The notes under the pieces were generated by a model. That model was not told where the DNA came from and made no database searches. It saw only the letters and a program-made list of their open reading frames with translations. The translations under genes and the position numbers were made by a program. A stretch of DNA of 22,129 nt from a virus, in the IMG/VR virus record IMGVR_UViG_3300032289_000484, positions 1-22,129 of that record; one strand, written 5' to 3'. This document shows positions 8,645-14,756 of the stretch, piece after piece. Numbering within the stretch: position 1 is the stretch's first letter; each line of letters starts with the position of its first letter.

Positions 8645-9349
8645 ATGGCAAAGAATAAAATTTCTGAATATAGTGCTACCGCATCCAATAACACGGATAT
8701 AGGCGGTATTAACATAGCTGAGGGCTGTGCTCCATCAGGTATTAACAATGCTATACGCGAGTTAATGGCACAACTTAAAGATCAGCAAACAGGCGCAGAT
8801 GCTGATAACTTTGTCGTTGGTGGTGCATTTACCTGCTCTGGTGCTGCTGTATTTAGTTCGACTGTAGCGTTAGGCGCATCAGCTACGGCTACTACGCAAT
8901 CGGCAAATGATAACTCCACTAAGGTAGCTACGACTGCTTATGTTGCTAATAACGGAGTTCCTAGCGGTTGTATCGTTATTTGGTCTGGTTCGTCTGGTTC
9001 TATTCCTAGCGGCTGGAATCTATGTAATGGCTCTAACGGCACTCCTGATTTACGTGATCGCTTTGTGGTAGGTGCTGGCTCTACCTATGCTGTAGGTAAT
9101 ACTGGTGGTACTAAGGATGCGATTGTTGTTAGTCATAGTCACTCAGTTAGCGACCCCGGTCATAACCACTCACTAGGATTCCAAAACACAACAATCGATC
9201 AAAATAGTGGATCGGCTGGTCTTGTTAGACAAGGATCATCAAATACAGGTACAGCAAGTACAGGCATCTCAATTAACTCAACTGGTGATTCTGGTACTAA
9301 CGCTAACTTACCTCCTTACTATGCGTTATGTTACATTCAGAAAGCCTAA
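8645..9349 (+). CDS. Tail fibre with phage collar domain
   Basis: A 234-residue receptor-binding or tail fibre protein. Residues 1-50 (ISEYSATASNNTDIGGINIA, SGINNAIRELMAQLKDQQTG) are the virion-attachment type N-terminus found on many aquatic phage fibres. A short Thr/Ala beta-shaft follows. From about residue 104 a tail-collar domain (PF07484-like) runs: PSGCIVIWSGSSGSIPSGWN, LCNGSNGTPDLRDRFVVGAG, then His-x-His pairs SHSHS and GHNHS, and the typical terminus LPPYYALCYIQKA. In T4 gp12 and gp37, His-x-His sites coordinate metal ions along the trimer axis, so metal-stabilised trimerisation is plausible here. AAAGG precedes the ATG. It is short for a fibre, implying a stubby tip-like appendage. 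Confidence 0.85.
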   Translation: MAKNKISEYSATASNNTDIGGINIAEGCAPSGINNAIRELMAQLKDQQTGADADNFVVGGAFTCSGAAVFSSTVALGASATATTQSANDNSTKVATTAYVANNGVPSGCIVIWSGSSGSIPSGWNLCNGSNGTPDLRDRFVVGAGSTYAVGNTGGTKDAIVVSHSHSVSDPGHNHSLGFQNTTIDQNSGSAGLVRQGSSNTGTASTGISINSTGDSGTNANLPPYYALCYIQKA

Positions 9350-9350
9350 C

Positions 9351-9536
9351 ATGGACAAAATACAACTTACTGACGAACAGATTGACCATATTGCTGAACG
9401 TGCTGCTGAAGTAGCATTTAAGCGTATCTATGAAGAAGTTGGTCGGTCGGTTGTAAAGAAGATATTCTGGATTGTTGGTGCTGGTGCGTTAGGTGTAATG
9501 ATTTGGTTAGCTGGTAACGGTCAACTACCTAAGTAA
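9351..9536 (+). CDS. Small single-pass membrane protein in lysis cluster
   Basis: A 61-residue protein. The start chosen is ATG 9351, immediately after the fibre stop, not the upstream in-frame ATG inside the fibre gene. Residues 1-38 are a charged helix (QLTDEQIDHIAERAAEVAFK, RIYEEVGRSVVKK); residues 39-57 form a transmembrane helix (IFWIVGAGALGVMIWLAGNG). The form EQIDxIAERAA...YxxVGRSVVKK followed by one hydrophobic segment recurs in aquatic phages next to lysozyme genes. A holin or holin-modulator role is possible, but a cytoplasmic N-terminal helix with one C-terminal membrane segment is also compatible with a virion or anchoring function. The Shine-Dalgarno is weak. Confidence 0.65.
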   Translation: MDKIQLTDEQIDHIAERAAEVAFKRIYEEVGRSVVKKIFWIVGAGALGVMIWLAGNGQLPK

Positions 9537-9537
9537 T

Positions 9538-10155
9538 GTGGACCCACTTACAATTCTTGCTGCTGCAAAACTGGCTGCAAGTGCAATCAAACAAGGCTGT
9601 GAACTGTATCAACAGGCTAAGGCTGATGGTATGGAGTTGGTTGATGCATACGGTAAAGCCAAAGATGTGGTTGCTGACATTAGTAGTCATTTGGGTGGAT
9701 TTTTCAAAGCGCATGAGCAACTTGAGAAACACGTACACGAGGAAGAATTAAAGACTAAGAAGGTGCGTGATCCTGAGCTATCGGTAAACCAAGAAGCGTT
9801 TAATCGTATATTGGCTCAGAAGGAAATGATTCGGCTAGAGACTGAACTACGTGAAATGATGGTGTATCAGGCTCCGAAGGAACTAGGTGCTATTTGGTCA
9901 GAGTTTGAAGTAATGCGGGATAAGGTTAAAGCAGAACGAGCAGAGGTTCAACGTCAGGAACTAGCAAAGCAACAAGCAGCAATATGGCGACGAGCAAAGA
10001 TAAAAAAGCAGATACACAATCAACTGACTTCAGTTTTCGCAGTTCTATTCGTAACAACGTGGTTCCTATGGCTGATGATACTCCTCAGAACGAGTCACAC
10101 ATACCGTTCACTCTACTCCTCACCATATTGGTACTGTGTATTGTGCTCGTTATAG
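9538..10155 (+). CDS. Coiled-coil protein with C-terminal membrane helix
   Basis: A 205-residue protein starting with GTG 9538 (MDPLTILAAAKLAASAIKQG), the standard start text of this phage family; the competing ATG at 9536 opens an unrelated-looking short frame. Residues 20-60 are helical, about 65-150 are a highly charged coiled coil (HEQLEKHVHEEELKTKKV; EVMRDKVKAERAEVQRQELA), and about 160-182 are a membrane helix (LTSVFAVLFVTTWFLWLMIL) followed by a Tyr/Cys-rich tail. The last 172 nt overlap the next gene in another frame, so the membrane helix and tail are encoded in doubly used DNA. Location between fibre and lysozyme suggests a role in lysis; the function is unknown. Confidence 0.65.
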   Translation: MDPLTILAAAKLAASAIKQGCELYQQAKADGMELVDAYGKAKDVVADISSHLGGFFKAHEQLEKHVHEEELKTKKVRDPELSVNQEAFNRILAQKEMIRLETELREMMVYQAPKELGAIWSEFEVMRDKVKAERAEVQRQELAKQQAAIWRRAKIKKQIHNQLTSVFAVLFVTTWFLWLMILLRTSHTYRSLYSSPYWYCVLCSL

Positions 10156-10277
10156 CGTTGCCTGTGATGGGCGTAATGTACATGGACATGAATAACGCTA
10201 CCGTAGTGGCTAACGAAGAAATACGCAAGATGAAAGAATTACGCTTAAAACTGTTAACTGAAATGCAAGGACAATAA
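9984..10277 (+). CDS. Small membrane protein, nested start, i-spanin-like topology
   Basis: A 97-residue protein whose first 57 codons lie inside the preceding gene in the -1-shifted frame. Residues 1-38 are polar (STDFSFRSSIRNNVVPMADD), residues 42-66 are a strong membrane helix (FTLLLTILVLCIVLVIALPV), and residues 67-97 a charged helix (NEEIRKMKELRLKLLTEMQG). One membrane span followed by an external helix is the topology of a short inner-membrane spanin such as Rz, and overlapping lysis genes are typical of spanin loci, but no lipobox-bearing outer partner is visible next to it. The Shine-Dalgarno is weak, so translation may be coupled to the overlapping gene. The stop overlaps the next ATG (TAATG). 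Confidence 0.6.
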   Translation: MATSKDKKADTQSTDFSFRSSIRNNVVPMADDTPQNESHIPFTLLLTILVLCIVLVIALPVMGVMYMDMNNATVVANEEIRKMKELRLKLLTEMQGQ

Positions 10278-10762
10278 TGCTTACCTTACTCTCTACATTT
10301 ATGTCGTTCTTATCGGGTGGACTTCCTAGTTTGCTTAATTTCTTTCAGGATAAGTCTGATAAGAAGCATGAACTAGCTATGGCTCAGGTTCAGATGCAAA
10401 TGCAGCTAGAGATGCAGAAAGCTGGATTTCAGGCTCAGGAGCGAGTCGAGGAAATACACACAGAGCAGATACAGATACAGACAGCCTCAGACGAGCGTAA
10501 AGCACTCTACAACCACGATGTAGAGATCGGTAAGGGTGCTAGTCAATGGGTAATCAATGCTCGCGCTATGGTGCGTCCTACGGTCACCTACGGTCTATTC
10601 TTTCTGCTAGTGGCTATCGATATAGCTGGTGTTTGGTATGCATGGACTCAGAACGTGCCATTCAAGATTATGATCGATGAGGTATGGGATTCTGATACTC
10701 AGTTGATATGGGCATCTGTTATAGCGTTCTGGTTCGGTACTCAAGCATTTGGCAAAAAATGA
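10277..10762 (+). CDS. Holin candidate, GTA-type 3TM family
   Basis: A 161-residue protein with apolar stretches at about 1-22 (LSTFMSFLSGGLPSLLNFFQ), a Gln/Met-rich helix at 30-75 (ELAMAQVQMQMQLEMQKAGF), and two further membrane segments at about 99-122 (VRPTVTYGLFFLLVAIDIAG) and 142-158 (QLIWASVIAFWFGTQAF). The ARAMVRPTVTYG and FWFGTQAFGK texts fit the GTA_holin_3TM group (PF11351). Holins form lesions in the inner membrane to release endolysin. It directly precedes the lysozyme, with an ATGA overlap, the classical holin-endolysin arrangement. The role is inferred from family resemblance and this coupling. Confidence 0.7.
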   Translation: MLTLLSTFMSFLSGGLPSLLNFFQDKSDKKHELAMAQVQMQMQLEMQKAGFQAQERVEEIHTEQIQIQTASDERKALYNHDVEIGKGASQWVINARAMVRPTVTYGLFFLLVAIDIAGVWYAWTQNVPFKIMIDEVWDSDTQLIWASVIAFWFGTQAFGKK

Positions 10763-11235
10763 AGGTAAGTAATAATGCACTTAAAGCCATAATGCACCAC
10801 GAGGGGGTAAGGCTTAAACCTTACCGATGCCCTGCTGCATTGCATACGATTGGCGTTGGTCACGTACTTTATCCAGAACAAGCCAAGCTACCTATGGAAG
10901 ACCGGATTAAATACCCGATTAAACCGGAAGACAATCGCAAATTTACAATGGATGAGGTCAATGCAATTCTTGCGGCTGATTTGCAGCGTTTTGAACGAGG
11001 TGTATTACGTTATTGCCCTCGTGGGATTACTCAAGGGCGGTTTGACGCTTTGGTCTCTTTTGCATTTAACGTAGGACTAGGAACGCTACAGAGGTCGACT
11101 TTACGTCAAAAGCATAATCGTGGCGACTATGATGGTGCTGCTGATGAGTTCTTAAAGTATTGTTTAGGAGGCGGTAAGGTTCTTAAAGGACTCGTTAATA
11201 GAAGAAAAGATGAGCGAGCTATGTATTTAATGTGA
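10759..11235 (+). CDS. Endolysin, GH24 phage lysozyme
   Basis: A 158-residue muramidase. The start is ATG 10759, in an ATGA overlap with the holin candidate, giving MKVSNNALKAIMHHEGVRLK. Aligning to T4 lysozyme by eye, Glu 15 of HHEG corresponds to catalytic Glu 11, Thr 30 of HTIGVGH to Thr 26, and the position of Asp 20 holds Cys 24 (PYRCPAALHTIGVGH). The C-terminal half has the usual FDALVSFAFNVGLG text and the substrate-cleft helix, ending LVNRRKDERAMYLM. There is no signal peptide or SAR-like N-terminus, so release depends on the holin. The length matches soluble GH24 endolysins. Confidence 0.93.
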   Translation: MKVSNNALKAIMHHEGVRLKPYRCPAALHTIGVGHVLYPEQAKLPMEDRIKYPIKPEDNRKFTMDEVNAILAADLQRFERGVLRYCPRGITQGRFDALVSFAFNVGLGTLQRSTLRQKHNRGDYDGAADEFLKYCLGGGKVLKGLVNRRKDERAMYLM

Positions 11236-11264
11236 TTTGTAATATTATTGCAATAACTCCATGA

Positions 11265-11276
11265 TATACAGATCAA
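11265..11276 (+). promoter_or_regulatory. Extended -10 promoter candidate, leaderless start
   Basis: TGATATACA contains TATACA at 11265-11270 with an upstream TG in the extended -10 position. The ATG of the next gene begins at 11277, 6 nt after the hexamer, where the transcript would start. No Shine-Dalgarno is present. No good -35 box is seen. A perfect 12-bp palindrome, TTATTGCAATAA, sits just upstream at 11245-11256 and could be an operator. Confidence 0.35.
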
Positions 11277-11477
11277 ATGCCTAAAATCAAAATACCTGAT
11301 GACTGCATGCCAGCTTGTATTAGCTGCGCTTTCTATACTTGCGAACCTAAAGATGATCTAGGTTACTGCTACCGATACCCACCCACACTAGTTGAAATTG
11401 AAGGTAATTACGAGAGTTGCTATCCGGTGACTGAGCGTGTCGATTGGTGTGGTGAATTCATACGTAAGGTGAACTAA
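11277..11477 (+). CDS. Small Cys-rich phage protein
   Basis: A 66-residue protein with eight-tenths of its conserved-looking positions around cysteines: C10, C14, C17, C22, C31, C48 and C58. The core reads CAFYTCE...GYCYRYPP...YPVTERVDWCGEF, matching a widespread short phage/bacterial pattern in which GxCxRxPP is followed by a terminal WCGEF. The cysteines could bind zinc or an iron-sulphur cluster, but the ligand and role are unknown to me. It has no Shine-Dalgarno. The stop overlaps the next ATG (TAATG), coupling it to the metallophosphoesterase. Confidence 0.7.
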   Translation: MPKIKIPDDCMPACISCAFYTCEPKDDLGYCYRYPPTLVEIEGNYESCYPVTERVDWCGEFIRKVN

Positions 11478-12436
11478 TGACCACTAAAATATCGGATGAT
11501 GATTTTATTGAGTTTTGGAAAAAATTCGGTAGCGTAAATGAAGTTAGTAAAGCATCTGGATTAAGTGTTAGAGCAGTTAATTACAGACGCAGGAACATGG
11601 AGAAAAAAACTGGTGAAATACTTGTAGGTGTTGATCCTAGAAGTCCAGATTTTAATATTACATATCCTGATAATGGCGTAAGAACTAAAGTAGAACTAGA
11701 TAGTGGCGTAATTATGGTGGCATCAGATTGCCATTATTGGCCGGGAGTTATATCAGCCGCTCATAAGGCTTTTGTTCATTTAATTAAACAAATTAAACCT
11801 AAGATAATTATTCTTAATGGTGACGTATTTGACGGAGCTGGAATTAGTCGATTCCCTGCAGCAGATTGGCAAGCATTACCAACCGTAAAACAAGAACTAG
11901 AAGCCTGTCAAGATCGTGTAAATGAAATTGAATTAGCAGCAGGTAATGCTAAATTGCTATGGTCTTGGGGAAATCATGACCTTCGTTTTAATGCAAAATT
12001 GGCATCACAAGTAGGAGATGGTTTTAAAGGATTGCATGGCTTTAATTTAAAAGATTATTTCCCACGTTGGAAATTCTCTACATCAATTATGGTTAATGAC
12101 CATACGATGATAAAACATAGATGGCATAACGGAATACACGCTGTTTACAATAATGTAACAAAATCAGGTGTGTCATTCTGTACTGGACATCTTCACTCGC
12201 TAAAAGTTACCCCATATTCAGACTACAATGGTGCGAGGTATGGCATCGATTGTGGAACCCTAGCTCCTATTTACGGAGATGGCTTCAGCTATATGGAGGA
12301 TTCTCCTCGCAACTGGAGAAGCGGAGGGGCGATACTCACGTTTCACGATAGCAAGTTAATGCCACCAGAACTGTTTGAAGTAATTGATGAAGATGCTGAC
12401 TTAGTTTATTTTAGAGGCGAAGTTCTCAAAGTGTAA
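11477..12436 (+). CDS. Calcineurin-like metallophosphoesterase
   Basis: A 319-residue protein. Residues 1-45 look like a small helix-turn-helix (SVNEVSKASGLSVRAVNYRR). The phosphoesterase core shows all metal motifs in order: D84-x-H86 (ASDCHYW), GD at 115-116 (LNGDVFDG), GNHD at 165-168, a His at 214 (IKHRWHNG) and GHLH at 237-240. These bind a dinuclear metal centre for phosphodiester or phosphomonoester hydrolysis. The C-terminus (about 250-319) includes DCGTLAPIYGDGFSY. Similar HTH-MPE proteins are common in aquatic phages, often annotated as nucleases; the substrate here is unknown. The HTH suggests DNA as a target. It lies between lysis genes and the end of the plus-strand late block. 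Confidence 0.88.
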   Translation: MTTKISDDDFIEFWKKFGSVNEVSKASGLSVRAVNYRRRNMEKKTGEILVGVDPRSPDFNITYPDNGVRTKVELDSGVIMVASDCHYWPGVISAAHKAFVHLIKQIKPKIIILNGDVFDGAGISRFPAADWQALPTVKQELEACQDRVNEIELAAGNAKLLWSWGNHDLRFNAKLASQVGDGFKGLHGFNLKDYFPRWKFSTSIMVNDHTMIKHRWHNGIHAVYNNVTKSGVSFCTGHLHSLKVTPYSDYNGARYGIDCGTLAPIYGDGFSYMEDSPRNWRSGGAILTFHDSKLMPPELFEVIDEDADLVYFRGEVLKV

Positions 12437-12447
12437 GGAAGATTATT

Positions 12448-12651
12448 ATGTCCGACTTTATTCAAAAACAAATTGATGCGTCTGAGCGTTTATTCAATGT
12501 AATGCTTGAGGATCATAAGCAACGGTTTGAGAAAATTGCAGCAGTTTACGCATTAAGTGAAAGTCTGCAGAAAAAATTAAACGAGCGTGATTTAGAAATA
12601 GCAAGATTGCGTCAACAACTACGAATCTATGAATCAATAGATTTTATGTAA
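12448..12651 (+). CDS. Small coiled-coil protein
   Basis: A 67-residue, almost fully helical protein with a good AAGGAAG ribosome site. Heptad-like spacing of Leu/Ile is visible in the C-terminal half (ESLQKKLNERDLEIARLRQQ), consistent with a dimeric coiled coil. No enzyme motif. It is the last plus-strand gene before the minus-strand block, and its final 25 nt overlap the 3' end of the convergent gene. Function unknown. Confidence 0.6.
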   Translation: MSDFIQKQIDASERLFNVMLEDHKQRFEKIAAVYALSESLQKKLNERDLEIARLRQQLRIYESIDFM

Positions 12652-12875
12652 TTCATCATCTCAGCATTCATTTTAGCTCTTGCCCATTTATCTGGTCCTG
12701 ACAACTGCATTAGGGCTAGTGCGAATTGCACGAAGTTATTGAGCTTTTCTAGCTCTAGCTCGTCTACTTCACCATTACGTATTCCTCTAATGACGTTAGT
12801 AATGCCGATACGATTACCGTCAATTATGGCTTGCCAGTCATAATCTTCCTTACGCTTACGTGGATTCTTAGTCAT
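12627..12875 (-). CDS. Small helical protein, end of leftward operon
   Basis: An 82-residue protein with a basic N-terminus (MTKNPRKRKEDYDWQAIIDG), then NRIGITNVIRGIRNGEVDEL and a helical C-terminal half with ALALMQLSGPDKWARAKMNA. The basic start and helices could suit nucleic-acid binding, but no family is recognised. It is the last gene of the minus-strand operon. The ribosome site is weak. Its 3' end overlaps the convergent plus-strand gene by 25 nt, so leftward and rightward transcripts collide here. Confidence 0.6.
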   Translation of the reverse strand: MTKNPRKRKEDYDWQAIIDGNRIGITNVIRGIRNGEVDELELEKLNNFVQFALALMQLSGPDKWARAKMNAEMMNYIKSIDS

Positions 12876-12905
12876 TATTGTCCGAAGTTTGTATATCTTT
12901 TACGG

Positions 12906-13100
12906 TCATTTGCATATTCTTTCTTTAGCTTCTTTAAGATTAGAGTTCATTAGCCAAGCAGAGCATTGAGAATCGATTGTAAGGGCGTTTTTACCGTCTC
13001 TGAAGCCAGCGTTATAGGCTGACTGTACTCTGGTAGTAAGCACAACAGAACAGCCCCATAGAGCCGCTAATAAAGCCGCAAACACTAATAGCACTTTCAT
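12906..13100 (-). CDS. Small membrane-anchored or exported protein
   Basis: A 64-residue protein starting in an ATGA overlap with the XRE repressor gene. Residues 1-24 form a hydrophobic segment (MKVLLVFAALLAALWGCSVV), followed by a polar domain with two Cys (SQCSAW and ERICK). LWGC vaguely recalls a lipobox but Trp at -2 is unusual, so I treat it as a signal anchor rather than a lipoprotein. Short one-span proteins with an AYNAGFRDGK-type stretch occur in many phages. A role in superinfection exclusion or host-envelope modification is possible but unproven. Confidence 0.55.
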   Translation of the reverse strand: MKVLLVFAALLAALWGCSVVLTTRVQSAYNAGFRDGKNALTIDSQCSAWLMNSNLKEAKERICK

Positions 13101-13288
13101 AATAATTCACGTATTTGTTTAACTGGAATTTTAAATGTCTCATGGATTTTTAAAATCATGTCTGCTGAAACATTAATTACTCCGCTTCTAATCTTACTTA
13201 TTGTCGGTGCTTTTGTTTTTAATAAACGGCTAAGTTCAGCATCGTTTTTTACTTTATAGCGTTCTTTAATAAAATCTAACAATTTCAT
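13097..13288 (-). CDS. XRE/Cro-type transcriptional regulator
   Basis: A 63-residue, single-domain helix-turn-helix protein. The helix pair spans about residues 17-37: AELSRLLKTKAPTISKIRSG, with the recognition helix at APTISKIRSG. This matches the lambda Cro/434 family of small dimeric repressors. It has a good TGGAG ribosome site and ATGA coupling to the next gene. It is the obvious candidate to regulate the divergent promoters at 15177-15221. There is no C-terminal dimerisation or autoproteolysis domain, so it is Cro-like rather than CI/LexA-like. Two terminator-like hairpins lie directly upstream with no room for a promoter between them and the gene. Confidence 0.8.
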   Translation of the reverse strand: MKLLDFIKERYKVKNDAELSRLLKTKAPTISKIRSGVINVSADMILKIHETFKIPVKQIRELL

Positions 13289-13302
13289 AGTTACTCCAGA
13301 AT

Positions 13303-13328
13303 AAAAAGACAGGAGCCGAAGCCCCTGT
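13303..13328 (-). terminator. Intrinsic terminator with UUCG tetraloop
   Basis: On the minus strand ACAGGGGC, loop TTCG, GCTCCTGT forms an 8-bp stem with one G-U pair, followed by C then TTTTT. UUCG loops on GC-rich stems are exceptionally stable. It lies after the ERF/SSB-like genes and about 15 nt before the XRE start. Confidence 0.8.
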
Positions 13329-13332
13329 TAAA

Positions 13333-13356
13333 AGCCCTAGAAGGAGGATTAGGGCT
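13333..13356 (-). terminator. Second hairpin, tandem with the UUCG terminator
   Basis: On the minus strand AGCCCTA pairs with TAGGGCT around a 10-nt loop containing CCTCCTT, followed by a short TTT. It comes just before the UUCG hairpin in the direction of transcription. The T-run is weak, so it may be a tandem terminator arm or an RNA regulatory hairpin. Confidence 0.55.
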
Positions 13357-13368
13357 GCGAGATAGTTA

Positions 13369-13623
13369 TCAAAATGGTATGAGATCGTCAGGATCAGCCG
13401 CTACTACTGGCTTATTGACTGGCTTAGACGCTGCGTCAGTCTTTGGACGTACCGATAGGCTAAAGAACTTTTTACCGTCCTTCTTGCTCTCTTTAAGCCA
13501 ACCAGATAACCAGAAATCAGTACCAGATACATTGACGCTACCTGAATAATCCGGATGGTTTTCACTCGTTTTATTCTCATTTCGGTATAAAACGCCTCTA
13601 TCAGTATTATCGTATTCAGTCAT
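13369..13623 (-). CDS. SSB-like small protein with acidic IPF tail
   Basis: An 84-residue protein. The start is ATG 13623 (MTEYDNTDRGVLYRNENK), one base after the ERF stop and behind AGGGAAAT; an in-frame upstream ATG inside ERF is less likely. Text such as HPDYSGSVNVSGTDFWLSGW and KKDGKKFFSLSV occurs in small phage proteins with an OB-like beta barrel. The last ten residues, AADPDDLIPF, closely copy the C-terminal tip of bacterial SSB (acidic then IPF), which recruits replication and repair proteins. Coupling to an ERF annealing protein supports a single-stranded DNA role. That it binds ssDNA is inference. Confidence 0.7.
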   Translation of the reverse strand: MTEYDNTDRGVLYRNENKTSENHPDYSGSVNVSGTDFWLSGWLKESKKDGKKFFSLSVRPKTDAASKPVNKPVVAADPDDLIPF

Positions 13624-13624
13624 A

Positions 13625-14287
13625 TTATTTCCCTGTTGAAAATTTCTTAATTGCACTACGCTCTTTACTATCTAACCTACTCCAGAATGCAGTTTTTGTA
13701 TCTGCGTCAAACTCTTGCAGATTAATGTAATCAATAACTCCCTGCATATCATTACGTCCTATAAGCATACGTACATCCATAGCTATGTTTTCGATAAGTT
13801 CTTTAGTCTCATCATCTAGGCTATCAAATACATCTACGGTAATAGGTTTGGCTGACTTAGGTTCGTCTTTCTTGATCGTAGCGTCTACAGCGTCATGCTC
13901 CGTAATCTCTAGGGCATTTAGGAATAAGTATCGTCGTAGATACGTATGCATCGATCCTAGAGCCTGTATAGGAGGTGCTTTACCTGCTCCGGCTTCTGCG
14001 ATAGGACTGCGAAAATAAACGACTCCACCGAACTCTGAATCAAAGATACGTAATGTTGCTACATCTTCACTAATGCTAAAGACTGAGCATAGTCCTAGAT
14101 CGTCAAATATCGTATTAATGCTAGGCAGGAAGTCTGCCAGTTCAAAGTATTTGAATCCTGCGAATGAGTTAAAGCCTGACTTCTTGAGCGGTAATTCTTG
14201 TAGTAATACTCTGGCTTTTTGCAGCTTGCTATATACAAGCCATTGTTGCTGTTCGTGCTGCTCTTGCAATTGATAGTCGTTATTCAT
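13625..14287 (-). CDS. erf: ERF-family single-strand annealing protein
   Basis: A 220-residue recombinase of the P22 Erf superfamily (PF04404). Diagnostic blocks: KSGFNSFAGFKYFELADFLP at residues 36-55, then the strand-helix region ending IQALGSMHTYLRRYLFLNAL (107-126) and EITEHDAVDATIKK (127-140). Erf proteins form rings that anneal complementary strands for phage recombination and genome circularisation. The C-terminal part (about 145-220) is a helical tail that in the family contacts partners. A paired SSB-like gene follows after one base. The start is ATG 14287 behind AGGAA. Confidence 0.88.
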   Translation of the reverse strand: MNNDYQLQEQHEQQQWLVYSKLQKARVLLQELPLKKSGFNSFAGFKYFELADFLPSINTIFDDLGLCSVFSISEDVATLRIFDSEFGGVVYFRSPIAEAGAGKAPPIQALGSMHTYLRRYLFLNALEITEHDAVDATIKKDEPKSAKPITVDVFDSLDDETKELIENIAMDVRMLIGRNDMQGVIDYINLQEFDADTKTAFWSRLDSKERSAIKKFSTGK

Positions 14288-14300
14288 AGTAGATTCCTAT

Positions 14301-14471
14301 TTATCTGAATTTTTTATACTGAACAATATTGATAGGTTGTGTTTTCTCAGAAGTAGATATTTTCTCAGCCTGTTTTTGATCCTTTCTAATTTTTGCAAAA
14401 GTCTTGCGAATGTCAGTCTTAGCAGCCGTAACGTAGTCTTTCTTGTAAAGTATGTTTTTTTCATCGGTCAT
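14301..14471 (-). CDS. Small Lys-rich protein of unknown function
   Basis: A 56-residue protein starting at ATG 14471, which overlaps the stop of the 32-codon membrane ORF as ATGA; a longer in-frame start at 14516 has no ribosome site and lies inside that ORF. The sequence is strongly basic with many Lys (DIRKTFAKIRKDQKQAEKIS) and predicted helical. The basic charge suggests nucleic-acid or ribonucleoprotein contact, but nothing is recognised. The stop is 13 nt before the ERF start. Confidence 0.5.
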   Translation of the reverse strand: MTDEKNILYKKDYVTAAKTDIRKTFAKIRKDQKQAEKISTSEKTQPINIVQYKKFR

Positions 14472-14566
14472 ATTGAGCAAGCCAAAATGTATAGAAGAAA
14501 CATTATTACACCACATAATAGTGGCTTACGTGCAAAGAAATCGTTAGTGTTGAGCAATTTATTCAT
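14468..14566 (-). CDS. 32-residue membrane micro-protein
   Basis: A short frame, MNKLLNTNDFFARKPLLCGV then IMFLLYILACSI. A basic N-terminus followed by about 17 apolar residues predicts one membrane span. Its start overlaps the upstream stop by 8 nt (ATGAATAA) and its stop overlaps the next start as ATGA, so it fits the operon phase perfectly; this junction pattern is the main evidence. There is no clear Shine-Dalgarno, so translation would be coupled. Confidence 0.45.
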   Translation of the reverse strand: MNKLLNTNDFFARKPLLCGVIMFLLYILACSI

Positions 14567-14756
14567 AGTTATCATTTGATTCTAAAATATTAACAAGTTC
14601 GTGGATTTCTCTAGGAGCTACTAGCAATGCCTCGTAAGCTATATCTAGTATTTCTTGCTCCTGAGTAGTTCTTGGCTTTTTGTCTAGATTGTCTGCAAGT
14701 AATCGTAAGGCATAGACGATTTCAGCTACTTCCCAATTGTGCATATTAGTTTTCAT
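14559..14756 (-). CDS. Small helical protein of unknown function
   Basis: A 65-residue protein, mostly helical and acidic: VAEIVYALRLLADNLDKKPR, then EQEILDIAYEALLVAPREIH and a short acidic end. No domain is recognised. It starts in an ATGA overlap with the preceding small gene and is part of the early leftward operon. Similar tiny proteins in this position of temperate and lytic phages are often host-takeover factors, but this is general context only. Confidence 0.55.
   Translation of the reverse strand: MKTNMHNWEVAEIVYALRLLADNLDKKPRTTQEQEILDIAYEALLVAPREIHELVNILESNDNYE

Noticed and set aside
11245-11256. Palindrome TTATTGCAATAA as a terminator
   Set aside because: A/T-rich 6-bp arms without loop or T-run; more like a protein-binding site, if anything.
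12868-12909. 13-codon minus-strand ORF (MTVKDIQTSDNND) with an ATGA junction
   Set aside because: Too short to support; probably a chance frame between two small genes, though it could be a coupling leader.
12906-13100. Outer-membrane spanin (lipobox LWGC)
   Set aside because: Trp at -2 is atypical, and the gene is in the leftward regulatory operon, far from the lysis genes.
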